Positions 1 to 7,889 of a stretch of 36,822 nt of DNA are shown here, piece after piece (the stretch's first letter is position 1; each line of letters begins with the position of its first letter). The stretch covers positions 38,104 through 74,925 of the forward strand of contig DBWO01000052.1 of the NCBI GenBank assembly GCA_002309055.1, written 5' to 3'. Below the pieces are notes generated by a model. It saw only the letters and a program-made list of their open reading frames with translations. It ran no database searches and was not told the origin of the DNA. Origin of the DNA: Ruminococcaceae bacterium UBA1236 (GTDB taxonomy: Bacteria; Bacillota; Clostridia; Oscillospirales; Acutalibacteraceae). The translations under genes and the position numbers were made by a program.

Positions 1-729
1 TTCCGCAACCAGATGGATGCGAACCTCATCTATGTTGACGCTGTTGACCGCTTCCTTGACAAGCTCGCAGGCGTTGCGGAGCCCGAAAAGAAGCGTAAAA
101 TCATAGGCGAAGAGTTCATAAGAGTGTTCGAGGAAGAGGCGAGAAAGCTTGACGGCGTTGAGTTCCTCGCTCAGGGCACAATTTACCCCGACATTCTCGA
201 ATCCGGCCCCGTAAAGGCGCACCACAATGTCGGCGGCCTGCCCGAGGATATCCACTTTGAGGGTCTTGTTGAGCCCATCAAGCTTCTCTTCAAGGATGAA
301 GTAAGAGTTGTGGGCAAAGAGCTCGGCCTGCCCGACAACATGGTTTACCGTCAGCCCTTCCCCGGCCCCGGTCTCGGCGTTCGCTGCACGGGCGCAATCA
401 CCCGCGAAAGGCTTGAGCTCGTCAGAGAGTCCGACGCCATTCTGCGCGAGGAATTCGCCGCTAACGGCCTTGCGGGCAAAGTCTGGCAGTATTTTACCGT
501 TGTGCCCGACCTCAAATCCGTGGGCGTTAAGGACGGCCTTCGCTGCTATGAAAACCCCGTCATCATCCGCGCCGTAAACACCAAGGACGCCATGACGGCA
601 ACCGTTGAGCCCCTTGACTGGAACCTGCTCTTCAAAATTACCGACCGCATCCTCAAAGAGGTAAACGGCGTTAACCGCGTGCTTTATGACGTAACTCCCA
701 AGCCCACCGGCACAATCGAGTGGGAATAA
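1..729 (+). CDS. guaA: GMP synthase (glutamine-hydrolysing), C-terminal part; 5' end outside window
   Basis: The enzyme converts XMP to GMP using glutamine and ATP, the last step of guanine nucleotide synthesis in the cytoplasm. The visible part is the end of the ATP-pyrophosphatase domain and the C-terminal dimerisation domain. Recognisable family segments are LIYVDAVDRFLDKLAGV, KIIGEEFIRVF, HHNVGGLP, RQPFPGPGLGVR and the terminal GTIEWE. The frame is open from base 1, so the ATG at 13 lies inside the gene and is not its start. The glutaminase domain and the nucleotide-binding loop are outside the window. The gene ends with TAA and a terminator follows about 65 bp later. Identification is very secure. 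Confidence 0.97.
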   Translation, partial: FRNQMDANLIYVDAVDRFLDKLAGVAEPEKKRKIIGEEFIRVFEEEARKLDGVEFLAQGTIYPDILESGPVKAHHNVGGLPEDIHFEGLVEPIKLLFKDEVRVVGKELGLPDNMVYRQPFPGPGLGVRCTGAITRERLELVRESDAILREEFAANGLAGKVWQYFTVVPDLKSVGVKDGLRCYENPVIIRAVNTKDAMTATVEPLDWNLLFKITDRILKEVNGVNRVLYDVTPKPTGTIEWE

Positions 730-792
730 TACAAAGTATCATTATTCGGAATCAATTATCCTGAAAATCTAAAATAAAATTATCGTCTTTTT

Positions 793-827
793 CGGACTTG
801 TGTTATCAGACACAAGTCCGTTTATTT
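793..827 (+). terminator. Intrinsic terminator of guaA
   Basis: An 11-bp perfect stem (CGGACTTGTGT at 793-803 with ACACAAGTCCG at 810-820) has a 6-nt loop and is followed by a T-rich run. It lies 63 bp after the guaA stop. Confidence 0.93.
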
Positions 828-839
828 TTTTGTTTAAAG

Positions 840-1200
840 CCCGGTCTCAAAAAAACAAACTCAAATAAATCCAATTGATTTATTTGGAAAAAGACTCATT
901 AAAAGGAATATTAAAAAGAAAAAATAAAAAGCAAAAATTTAATTTAATTATCTTTTTAAAATCCTTGAAAAATAAGCGATTTAATAATCTGTTTAATAAA
1001 AAAATTATCAAAAAAATAATCAATTTAATTATCAATTTAATTATCTCAAAATAATCAATTTAATAAATCATTTTTAAATTTATCTTTTTAATTATTAATC
1101 ATTTTTTGAATCCGTTTTTTATTCTCTTTTTTTATCTTTTTTCTTTATCTTTTTTCGAGAGAGAGAATAATTGAAATTTAGACATTGAGAATAAATGAGG
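840..1200. repeat. Very AT-rich low-complexity spacer with short tandem and inverted repeats
   Basis: No gene is visible here. The left part (about 890-1000) is purine-rich and the right part (about 1080-1175) is pyrimidine-rich, so the two halves could pair as a long imperfect hairpin. A 12-bp unit CAATTTAATTAT is tandemly repeated at 1021-1044, with degenerate copies around it. A perfect 10-bp inverted repeat lies at 862-871/877-886. Its composition is unlike any other part of the window. Confidence 0.7.
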
Positions 1201-1235
1201 TTGAACAAGAACACAAAGCCTGAATAAATGATTAT

Positions 1236-1263
1236 CCCCCGCCTGAAATTAATCGGGCGGGGG
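1236..1263 (-). terminator. Probable (bidirectional) terminator behind the PHP-domain gene
   Basis: CCCCCGCC at 1236-1243 pairs perfectly with GGCGGGGG at 1256-1263. The T-tract on the minus strand is weak (ATAATCATTTATT), and on the plus strand it is AGTTTTAT. It lies 30 bp beyond the stop of the minus-strand gene at 1294. Confidence 0.65.
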
Positions 1264-1293
1264 AGTTTTATAATGTATTATAATATAATTCTG

Positions 1294-2685
1294 TTATCCT
1301 ATGCTCTCTGCTATAAGGCTGTAAAGCTTTTTGATTATTACGAAAAATCTCAAGCTGAAGAACTGATTTGCGATACGCTTTGCCTGAGCGGCGGGGGATT
1401 CGTCTCTCACATATTCCTTCGGAGCTTCGCCATTGTTAATAACAAACGCCTGTGTAAGAGTTATGCCGCCCTCGCCCATAAGCTGGCAGCGGACATAAAG
1501 GAAGTCCTCCGCGCCTTCGATTTCATCGAGATCAATGGTGTATGACGCGGTTTCGCTGCTCTGAGCAACCTTCCGGCTGTCAATCACGTTTCCGTTTGCA
1601 ACCCATCTGACGTCATTGGCGTCTGTATAATCAATCGTGATTTTGTGGCCGTCAACTCTGATGCCCCTGAACATCGGATACGGAAGGCCGGAGTCTCTGA
1701 CATCCATATCTGTTTCGGGGCCGAATTTTTCGGTGTCTTTTCTTATAACTCTGGTAACGGCAAAGAAGGAGCCGGACTGCATTGTCTCCTTCACTTTATC
1801 GGGGGTGTTTTCTTCCATCATAAACACGGAGAAGGATGAATCGATATCCCTCATATAGTGAGTGTCGCCGTTTGAGAAGCCGATAACCCTCTTGCCGTAG
1901 GGCAGGCAGGCCATCAGGAGATTGTCCCAGGTGTCTCTGTCATAGCCGGTGGTGCCGTTGTGCTCGTTGAATACTTCCATGCCGAGGCAGGAGTCATAGC
2001 GCAGAAGAATATCCGCGAAATATGCGATTTTCTCGGGGTCGGAGCAATTGGCGCGGTCCGCGTTGCTATTGAGCCAGTCGCCGGGATGATTGATGAATGA
2101 AAGCGCGCCGTAGTGATCGACAAGGCGCACAGCGCCCTCATAATCGTTTTCAAAGCCGAGGTAGTTGTCGCCCGCGTGCTCCGGAAGAAAAATGGCATTC
2201 ACGTGGTCTTTGGTAACGGTCAGAGCGTTCAGCTCGTTGCCGCCGGTGATGCAGATCATTCCTCTGCCTCTCTCCTCGCCGTCAACGGGATATGTGCCGT
2301 TCTGCAGAGCATCAAACTCTTCGTCGGAGAAATAGTGAACGGTGTTGCCGATTATCCTCTGATAGAGATAAAGGGGGAGTTCGGTGGGCTTTTCGTTCCA
2401 CGCCTTGCCGGTTACGCCGTGGTCGGTCATCGCGAGAAAGTCGAAGCCGCGTTCATAGTAACCGAGAATCATATCGCGGTAGTCAACCTGAGCGTCGCTG
2501 ACGAATGAATGTGTGTGAAGGTTGCCCTTGTATGCGCCCCACGCGCCGTCTCCCGTCCATATGACATCTTCATAAGGAGAAACGATTGTGTATGACGTTT
2601 CCGCGGACACGCCGAGCGCGCAGATTGAAAACATTATGCACAGCGCAAGCAGCACCGATACGGATTTGATAACGGATTTTTTCAT
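1294..2685 (-). CDS. Exported PHP-domain metallohydrolase
   Basis: Residues 1-28 form a signal peptide (KK, a hydrophobic core, VSA cleavage). The rest is a PHP-type metal-dependent phosphoesterase fold. Visible metal-site motifs are HTH at 57-59 (GNLHTHSFVSDAQ), TDHG at 87-90, a later DHVNAIFLPEH, INHPGDW and SNGDTHYM. PHP proteins hydrolyse phosphoester bonds; exported members of this type have no settled substrate. The last ~25 residues (FFSLRFFVIIKKLYSLIAE region) are a hydrophobic/basic tail rather than a standard anchor. A GAGGT ribosome site lies 9 nt before the ATG. The gene follows a lipoprotein gene with a 55-bp gap and is probably co-transcribed with it. Confidence 0.85.
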   Translation of the reverse strand: MKKSVIKSVSVLLALCIMFSICALGVSAETSYTIVSPYEDVIWTGDGAWGAYKGNLHTHSFVSDAQVDYRDMILGYYERGFDFLAMTDHGVTGKAWNEKPTELPLYLYQRIIGNTVHYFSDEEFDALQNGTYPVDGEERGRGMICITGGNELNALTVTKDHVNAIFLPEHAGDNYLGFENDYEGAVRLVDHYGALSFINHPGDWLNSNADRANCSDPEKIAYFADILLRYDSCLGMEVFNEHNGTTGYDRDTWDNLLMACLPYGKRVIGFSNGDTHYMRDIDSSFSVFMMEENTPDKVKETMQSGSFFAVTRVIRKDTEKFGPETDMDVRDSGLPYPMFRGIRVDGHKITIDYTDANDVRWVANGNVIDSRKVAQSSETASYTIDLDEIEGAEDFLYVRCQLMGEGGITLTQAFVINNGEAPKEYVRDESPAAQAKRIANQFFSLRFFVIIKKLYSLIAESIG

Positions 2686-2740
2686 GTGATTACCTCACGG
2701 CTTGGTATTTGTTTTGCTTTATGATTAAACAGGTAATTAA

Positions 2741-4006
2741 TTATGCCAGAACAGCGTTTATGGTTTCCTCTGTGAGAGGGTACGCGGTTTCGGCGGTGGG
2801 GGTTACGGTGTCTTCGGAGAAGTATTCGTTATACTCCGCCTCATATTCCTGCGCGGAAACATTCTCGTCATTTGAGTAGTATTCCGTTTCGCCGTCCTCG
2901 CCCGTTATTATTTCGCCTTTCCACACGGTTTCGCACTTAGCGGAGTCTATCTTATAAACAACACAGCTTTCATTCTCCTCGGTTTTGAATGAGCCGGCGA
3001 CTATGCCGTTTCCGTCTCCGCAGGCGGTTTTGCCGAATGAGCCGGAGGTGCACAGGAGCACCGCTTTTTCGCCGTCAAAGCCATAAACCTCAACGCCCGA
3101 ATATTCGCTCTTTCCGCGTGATATGAGAAGCTCGGGAATATCGTCCGAGTCGATGTTTCTGAAATCAAACTGCATATCGGCGGTTGCTTCGTTCAGGATT
3201 TTGTCGAGCAGAACCGTTTTATATGCCAAGGCCGCCTCTCCCTCGGGGATTGCCTGCGCGACGTAAGCGGCTGTGCTGCTTTGATCCTCGCCGGTTACAC
3301 CTTCGCCTCCGGTTTCCGATACGAGAGCGAGGGCGTTTTCTTTATTTAGCTCAAAGCCTTCTCTGCCGAAAACCTGCGTTTCAGCGGGCACATTCGCCGC
3401 GTATTCCCTGGTATAGTCCCCGGATGATACGGGCTCCTCCGTGCCGGTAATAAAATACTGTGTCACGGTTTCCTCTTCATTATCAGCCGACGGGGTTTCG
3501 AGGATGACACCCTGCCATTTCTGCTTCACGGCCTGACCGTCATAGGTGTAAACGGTGTGGGTCTGCTGGCCGTTACTCTCTTCAAAAGAATAAAGGATTC
3601 CCGCGTTCGGCACATAACTGATTTTGCCGCCCGCGCCCGCGGAGCCCGCGTAACGGGTCTGATAACCGTCGTAGTTGTAAATGTCGACCTTGGAGGCGTC
3701 CTTGTCACCCTCGGAGATGAGAAGCTCCGGCACGTTGTTTGCGTCAAGGTCGATTAAATCAAATATGCACTCTTCAATCTCATAGCCGTAACCCGCGAGA
3801 TTCGGCGCGCCGTCAATGAGAGTGAGAAGATAATCGGAGTAGGACTTGTTCCATGAGTCAAAGTCGGGAGGCAGAGTGGTGGTCTGTGTGGTTGACTCCT
3901 CGGTTGTCTCCGGTATTTTCAGGGGATTTTTAAATTCACACGCCGAGAAAACGGCGGCGATAAGAATGAGCGAAAGCACGATTGCGATAAATCCGTTTGT
4001 TTTCAC
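2741..4006 (-). CDS. Lipoprotein with a duplicated DxDxxxxPELLI domain
   Basis: The function is unknown. A lipoprotein signal ends in VFSAC, with Cys23 as the likely lipidated residue, followed by a Thr/Glu-rich linker. The mature protein contains two copies of one domain: IDLDANNVPELLISEG followed by VDIYNYDG in the first half, and IDSDDIPELLISRG followed by VEVYGFDG in the second. The D-x-D/N-x-x-x-P-E-L pattern resembles calcium-binding FG-GAP/VCBS-type loops common in clostridial surface proteins, which is inference. The start is GTG at 4006, chosen because AAGGTGAT lies just upstream and the signal peptide begins there. It sits between the HD nucleotidase and PHP genes on the same strand. 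Confidence 0.8.
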   Translation of the reverse strand: MKTNGFIAIVLSLILIAAVFSACEFKNPLKIPETTEESTTQTTTLPPDFDSWNKSYSDYLLTLIDGAPNLAGYGYEIEECIFDLIDLDANNVPELLISEGDKDASKVDIYNYDGYQTRYAGSAGAGGKISYVPNAGILYSFEESNGQQTHTVYTYDGQAVKQKWQGVILETPSADNEEETVTQYFITGTEEPVSSGDYTREYAANVPAETQVFGREGFELNKENALALVSETGGEGVTGEDQSSTAAYVAQAIPEGEAALAYKTVLLDKILNEATADMQFDFRNIDSDDIPELLISRGKSEYSGVEVYGFDGEKAVLLCTSGSFGKTACGDGNGIVAGSFKTEENESCVVYKIDSAKCETVWKGEIITGEDGETEYYSNDENVSAQEYEAEYNEYFSEDTVTPTAETAYPLTEETINAVLA

Positions 4007-4064
4007 AACATCACCTTTTTCGTCACTTGATAATTTTCAGCGGGAGTATTATAATTAAATGGTA

Positions 4065-4652
4065 TTATTCGTCCTTGAGACGGTCGAGCGTAAGGTCGTA
4101 TGCCGGCAGGAATTCACTTACAAACACCTTCGCCTCTTCAAGCCCGAGCGCGTCAACGGATGCCGCGACACTCTCGGCGGCGGAGTCAAACTCGGAGTTG
4201 CCCGCCTTCTTTTCCTCAATGCATTTTATGAGAGCGCTGATTTTATCCGCCGCTTTAACGTATTTCCAGAGCTCGCTGTCGCTCTCCCCGTGAAAGAAAA
4301 GAGGCTCGTATTCGCTTCTCAGATCCTCCGGGAGCATCGCGATTAAGCTGCGGCACGCCTCTGTTTCAACCGTGGCGTATGCCTTTCGCACCTCTTCGCT
4401 GTAATACTTTACCGGGGTGGGCATATCGCCCGTGAGAGTCTCCGGCGTGTCGTGATAAAGGCCGAGAAGGGCAACCCTGTCGCAGTCTATATCCTTGCCG
4501 AATCTCCTGCAGCCGATAACGGCGAGAGCGTGAGCAATGGCGGAAACCTCAAAGGAATGCTCCATAAGATTTTCGCTGTGTTCATTGCGCATAAGCGCCC
4601 AGCGGTTTATATATTTCATGCGCGATACCATCGCGAAAAATGCGTTTTTCAT
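4065..4652 (-). CDS. yfbR: HD-domain 5'-nucleotidase, YfbR-like
   Basis: The protein is 195 residues, the size of Escherichia coli YfbR, which dephosphorylates deoxyribonucleoside 5'-monophosphates using a divalent metal. The similarity is close along the length. Arg17-Trp18 (INRWALMRN), His32 (MEHSFEV), the His67-Asp68 pair (LYHDTPE), the TGDMPTPVKYY segment and Asp136 (KAADKIS) match the metal and substrate residues of the family. GAGGTG lies 7 nt before the ATG. It is first in a minus-strand run with the lipoprotein and PHP genes; a sigma-A-like promoter lies upstream at 4679-4707. The link to its neighbours is not obvious. Confidence 0.9.
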   Translation of the reverse strand: MKNAFFAMVSRMKYINRWALMRNEHSENLMEHSFEVSAIAHALAVIGCRRFGKDIDCDRVALLGLYHDTPETLTGDMPTPVKYYSEEVRKAYATVETEACRSLIAMLPEDLRSEYEPLFFHGESDSELWKYVKAADKISALIKCIEEKKAGNSEFDSAAESVAASVDALGLEEAKVFVSEFLPAYDLTLDRLKDE

Positions 4653-4678
4653 TTTTTCACCTCATTTTAGCCTGAATT

Positions 4679-4707
4679 ATTTTATCATATTATCACATTT
4701 TTTTCAA
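4679..4707 (-). promoter_or_regulatory. Promoter of the HD nucleotidase operon
   Basis: On the minus strand TTGAAA (4702-4707) and TAAAAT (4679-4684) are separated by 17 bp. They lie 27 bp before the start codon. Confidence 0.65.
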
Positions 4708-4724
4708 TGCAGAAAGGTTACAAT

Positions 4725-5453
4725 ATGTCAGCGTTTATATCGTCAGAATTTATAAAAGAGCTTGACGGCTTTTTCACCCGCAATGACCTCGCCGCCGCGG
4801 GAGAGTATCTCTCGCAGAGTCTTGACCTGTGCCGCCGCGAGGGCAACCGCGCGGGAATGCTGACCGTGCTTGACGAGTGCGTAGGCTATTACAGGCAGAC
4901 GGGCGATGAGCAGGCAGGCATGAACGCGGTTAACGGGTGCCTTGACCTTATAACTGAAATGCGCCTTGATGACAAAACAAGCGGCACGATACTGCTTAAC
5001 TGCGCCACAACGATGAAAGCTTTCGGCAAGGCGGAAGAGGCGATGGAATATTACCGCCTCGCGGATGAAAAGCTGACCCGCGCCCTGCCCCCGGATGACC
5101 CGCTTATCGCAGGGCTTTACAATAACGAGGCGCTCGCCCTGCAGGATATCGGAGAAATTGCAGAAGCGGAAGAATCCTTCCTCAGGGCGCTTGAAATAAC
5201 CGGGAAAAACGACTCAACCGCGCTTGAATACGCCGTTACCTGCGTTAACCTCGCTCACCTGAGGTTTGACAGGGATTATCTCGACGTGAGCGTCAATGAG
5301 CTGCTTGACTCGGCTTATAAAATACTTTCGGACGACAGATTTATAAGCTTTCCCCGTTACGGCTTTACCTGCCGCAAATGCGCGCCGGCTTACGGCTTTT
5401 TCGGCAGAATCGCGGACGAGAAGGAAATAAGCGAAAGGGGAGAGAAATATTGA
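4725..5453 (+). CDS. Tetratricopeptide-repeat protein
   Basis: This is a cytoplasmic, all-helical protein of 242 residues with TPR-like repeats. The clearest ones include TMKAFGKAEEAMEYYRLADEKL, NNEALALQDIGEIAEAEESF and the segment around YAVTCVNLAHLRF. No signal peptide or catalytic motif is visible, so a scaffold role is inferred. The ATG at 4725 is preferred over the ATG at 4707 because AGAAAGG lies 7 nt before it. The stop codon overlaps the TTG start of the next gene, which implies translational coupling and a joint function with the DUF4037 protein. Confidence 0.82.
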   Translation: MSAFISSEFIKELDGFFTRNDLAAAGEYLSQSLDLCRREGNRAGMLTVLDECVGYYRQTGDEQAGMNAVNGCLDLITEMRLDDKTSGTILLNCATTMKAFGKAEEAMEYYRLADEKLTRALPPDDPLIAGLYNNEALALQDIGEIAEAEESFLRALEITGKNDSTALEYAVTCVNLAHLRFDRDYLDVSVNELLDSAYKILSDDRFISFPRYGFTCRKCAPAYGFFGRIADEKEISERGEKY

Positions 5454-6373
5454 CAGGGCTTGAAATCAGCCGCCGTTATTACGAAAAATACGGCAGAGAT
5501 ATGATAAAAAACGAATTCCCCGGTTACGAGGGAAGGATCACCGCCGGGCTTGCGGGCCCCGGGTCGGATTGCTTCGGCTTTGACGATGAAATCAGCCGCG
5601 ATCACGACAGCGGCGCGGGCTTCTGTCTCTGGCTCACGGATGAGGATTATGACAAAATCGGCTTTCCCCTCGCGAGAGCCTATGCCGCTCTGCCGGATGA
5701 GATTGACGGCGTTAAAAAAGCGGATGTACCGCCCTACGGCAAAAACCACTTCGGCGTGATGAGAATTTCGGATTTCTTCATGCCCCTCACGGGCAGTAAG
5801 GGCGCTCCGGAAAGCAATGAGCAGTGGCTGTATCTTCCGGATTATTCCCTTGCCGCCGCGGTAAACGGCGAAATTTTCAGGGACGATGTCGGGATTTTCA
5901 CGGCGATAAGAGATGAAATAAAAACGGGAATGCCGCAGGATGTGCATCTTAAAAAAATCGCCGCAAGGGCAATCGGTATGGCGCAGAGCGGGCAATATAA
6001 TTTTATGAGATGCCTTGCTCACGGAGAAACAGGCGCCGCCGCGCTCGCCAAAGCGAAATTTGCAGAAGACTGCATAGCTCTCATATATCTTCTGAACGGC
6101 AGTTACGCTCCGTTTTACAAATGGGCGCTCAGAGGAATAAAAGCTCTTGATGAATTCGCGGATATGAGCGACACGCTCAGCGCCCTGCTCAGCGAAAAAA
6201 CAAGCGAAGCGCAGTTTGATATTATTGAAGGTATCTGCGCCCGGTTTGCCGCTTATTTCAGGGAAAACGCCCTGTCTTCTGACCCCGGCGCCTTCCTCGA
6301 GCCGCACGCCTATGAAATACAGGCGAAAATTAAGGACGGGACGCTGAGAAATATGCATATAATGGAAGGATAA
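5450..6373 (+). CDS. DUF4037 family putative nucleotidyltransferase
   Basis: The 307-residue protein has a nucleotidyltransferase-like signature near the N terminus: GPGSDCFGFDDEISRDHD, with the Gly-Ser and Asp-x-Asp pattern of the polymerase-beta-like fold. A helical C-terminal half contains FYKWALRGIKAL. The family is annotated as DUF4037, and its substrate is not known to me. The TTG at 5450 is chosen as start because AGGGGAG lies about 7 nt before it and it overlaps the previous stop as TTGA. The in-frame extension upstream to 5378 would overlap the TPR gene without a ribosome site. Confidence 0.82.
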   Translation: MTGLEISRRYYEKYGRDMIKNEFPGYEGRITAGLAGPGSDCFGFDDEISRDHDSGAGFCLWLTDEDYDKIGFPLARAYAALPDEIDGVKKADVPPYGKNHFGVMRISDFFMPLTGSKGAPESNEQWLYLPDYSLAAAVNGEIFRDDVGIFTAIRDEIKTGMPQDVHLKKIAARAIGMAQSGQYNFMRCLAHGETGAAALAKAKFAEDCIALIYLLNGSYAPFYKWALRGIKALDEFADMSDTLSALLSEKTSEAQFDIIEGICARFAAYFRENALSSDPGAFLEPHAYEIQAKIKDGTLRNMHIMEG

Positions 6374-6402
6374 AATATTAAAATATTCTTTTTAAAAAAT
6401 GC

Positions 6403-6431
6403 TTGACTTTAGCACACTAATGTGATAATAT
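6403..6431 (+). promoter_or_regulatory. Promoter of the yerC-his operon
   Basis: TTGACT (6403-6408) and TAATAT (6426-6431) are separated by 17 bp. The predicted start is near 6438, and the yerC start codon is at 6520. Confidence 0.85.
6409..6428. promoter_or_regulatory. Candidate operator between the -35 and -10 boxes of the his promoter
   Basis: TTAGCACACTAATGTGATAA is a 20-bp inverted repeat: TTAGCACA against TGTGATAA has seven of eight matches around the centre CTAA. It fills the spacer and enters the -10 box, the position expected for a repressor site. The likely ligand is the TrpR/YerC-like protein encoded just downstream, which is inference. Confidence 0.65.
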
Positions 6432-6493
6432 GCTAACTTGTAAAAGCAAAACGGGGTATTTATTCCCGTTTTCGGCAGGTTGGCATTTTTTTT
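6431..6493 (+). terminator. Terminator-like hairpin whose left arm overlaps the his -10 box and start site
   Basis: TGCTAACTTG (6431-6440) pairs with CAGGTTGGCA (6476-6485) with two G-U pairs. It encloses a second stem AAAACGGG/CCCGTTTT (6448-6455/6465-6472) and is followed at once by eight T (6486-6493). RNA started at the his promoter would lack most of the left arm, whereas read-through RNA from the TPR/DUF4037 genes would contain it. Confidence 0.6.
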
Positions 6494-6519
6494 ACTTTTC
6501 ATTTTATGTGAGGGAAGAT

Positions 6520-6813
6520 ATGAACATAAGGAACGAACAGACAGACCGCCTTTTTGAGGCGATAATGCACCTTGAAAGCATTGACGACTGCTACGCTTTC
6601 TTTGAGGATCTCTGCACAATCAAAGAGCTGCAGGATATGTCGCAGCGTCTTGAGGCGGCGCGCCGGCTTTATAACGGCGAAAACTATCTCACAATTTCGG
6701 GCGAGATAGGCATAAGCACCGCCACAATCAGCAGGGTCAGCCGCTGCCTTAATTACGGAAACGGCGGATACAAAACCGCGATAGAGAGGATGGCGAAAGA
6801 TGAAAACAAGTGA
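6520..6813 (+). CDS. yerC: YerC/YecD family TrpR-related regulator (HisR-like)
   Basis: This is a 97-residue TrpR-superfamily DNA-binding protein. The helical N-terminal part (FFEDLCTIKELQDMSQRL) leads into a helix-turn-helix: YLTISGEIGISTATISRVSR followed by CLNYGNGGYKTAIERM, typical of YerC. The ATG at 6520 has GAGGGAAG just upstream; the in-frame extension to 6430 would place translation inside the promoter. Its stop overlaps the hisZ start by 14 bp. Firmicute members of this family have been linked to repression of histidine genes (HisR), and its place at the head of this operon behind a palindromic operator agrees with that. Autoregulation is inferred. Confidence 0.88.
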   Translation: MNIRNEQTDRLFEAIMHLESIDDCYAFFEDLCTIKELQDMSQRLEAARRLYNGENYLTISGEIGISTATISRVSRCLNYGNGGYKTAIERMAKDENK

Positions 6814-7876
6814 TTACACCTTGAGGGATGACGAAAAAATCATATTCGCTCTGCGCTCGCTTTTTGAGAAATACGGCTATGAGCAGTATAAAATGGTGAA
6901 GTTTGAGGAATATGACCTTTATGTAAGAAACAAGGAATTCCTCGTCTCCGACAATATCATAACCTTCAATGACACAAGCGGCAAGCTCATGGCGCTCAAA
7001 CCCGACGTCACCCTTTCCATAATCAAAAACACAAAGGACGAGCCGGACGGCATACGCAAGGTTTACTATAACGAAAACGTTTACCGTGTGTCAAAGAGCA
7101 GCAAAGCGTTCAGAGAGCTTATGCAGGTAGGCATAGAATGCATGGGAAATATCGACGGCTACTGCATTTCCGAAACCCTGTCGCTCGCGGCAATGAGCCT
7201 TAAGCTCATCTCGGAAGCGTCGATTCTCAGCATCACGGACCTTGATGTTATCTCTTACGTCATAAACCTCGTAACGGATGACAGCCGCCTCGCCTCGGAG
7301 CTTCTCGCGCTCGCGGGCGAAAAAAATCTGCACGGCATCGCCGCCCTTTGCGCGGAAAACGGCATAAGCGATGAAAAATGCGGGCTCTTCTGCAAGGTTG
7401 TTGCCCTGCACGGGCGCCCCGGAGCGGTTATAGAAAGCCTCCGTGAGATTATTCCCGGCTGCCCCGCCCTCATTCCCCTTTCCGAAACGGTGAGGTCACT
7501 CGGAGAATACGAAGATATGCTCGAGCTTGATTTTTCATATTCGGGCAATATCAAATACTATAACGGCATTGTTTTCAAGGGCTATGTTGACGGCGTGCCC
7601 GCGTGCGTGCTTTCGGGCGGTCAGTATGACAAGCTGATGGCTAAGATGGGCAGAAAATCAAAGGCAATCGGCTTTGCCGTATATCTTGACGAACTGGAAA
7701 AGATACTCAGCAGAGGCAAGCAGTATGATGTTGACACCCTGCTCATTTACGGCGACAGCACAGACAGAAAGGCGCTCACCGAAAAGGTGAAAGAGCTTGC
7801 GCAAAGCGGCTCATCCGTGCTCGCGCTGAGAAAAGTGCCGCCGAAGCTCAGGTACAGACAGCTTATTGAAATCTGA
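6800..7876 (+). CDS. hisZ: ATP phosphoribosyltransferase regulatory subunit
   Basis: HisZ is a catalytically inactive histidyl-tRNA-synthetase-like subunit that activates short HisG and carries histidine feedback inhibition. The 358-residue sequence has the class II synthetase core with MALKPDVTLSIIKN, VYYNENVYRV, ELMQVGIECMG and GGQYDKLMAKMG. It ends without an anticodon-binding domain of normal synthetase form, as expected for HisZ. Its partner, a short HisG, follows directly. The start overlaps the yerC end. Confidence 0.93.
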   Translation: MKTSDYTLRDDEKIIFALRSLFEKYGYEQYKMVKFEEYDLYVRNKEFLVSDNIITFNDTSGKLMALKPDVTLSIIKNTKDEPDGIRKVYYNENVYRVSKSSKAFRELMQVGIECMGNIDGYCISETLSLAAMSLKLISEASILSITDLDVISYVINLVTDDSRLASELLALAGEKNLHGIAALCAENGISDEKCGLFCKVVALHGRPGAVIESLREIIPGCPALIPLSETVRSLGEYEDMLELDFSYSGNIKYYNGIVFKGYVDGVPACVLSGGQYDKLMAKMGRKSKAIGFAVYLDELEKILSRGKQYDVDTLLIYGDSTDRKALTEKVKELAQSGSSVLALRKVPPKLRYRQLIEI

Positions 7877-7889
7877 GGGAGAGATTATT

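Noticed and set aside
13..15. ATG as start of a complete short gene
   Set aside because: The frame is open from base 1 and the protein is a clear internal part of GMP synthase.
1236..1263. Riboswitch or operator from the CCCCCGCC palindrome
   Set aside because: It lies behind, not before, a gene; a terminator is the simpler reading.
5390..6358. Long minus-strand frame opposite the DUF4037 gene
   Set aside because: It is antisense to a gene with conserved motifs, has no signature of its own and no ribosome site.
6431..6519. T-box leader for the his operon
   Set aside because: No T-box consensus (GGTGGNACCGCG type) or specifier layout is seen; the hairpin with T-run overlaps the promoter instead.
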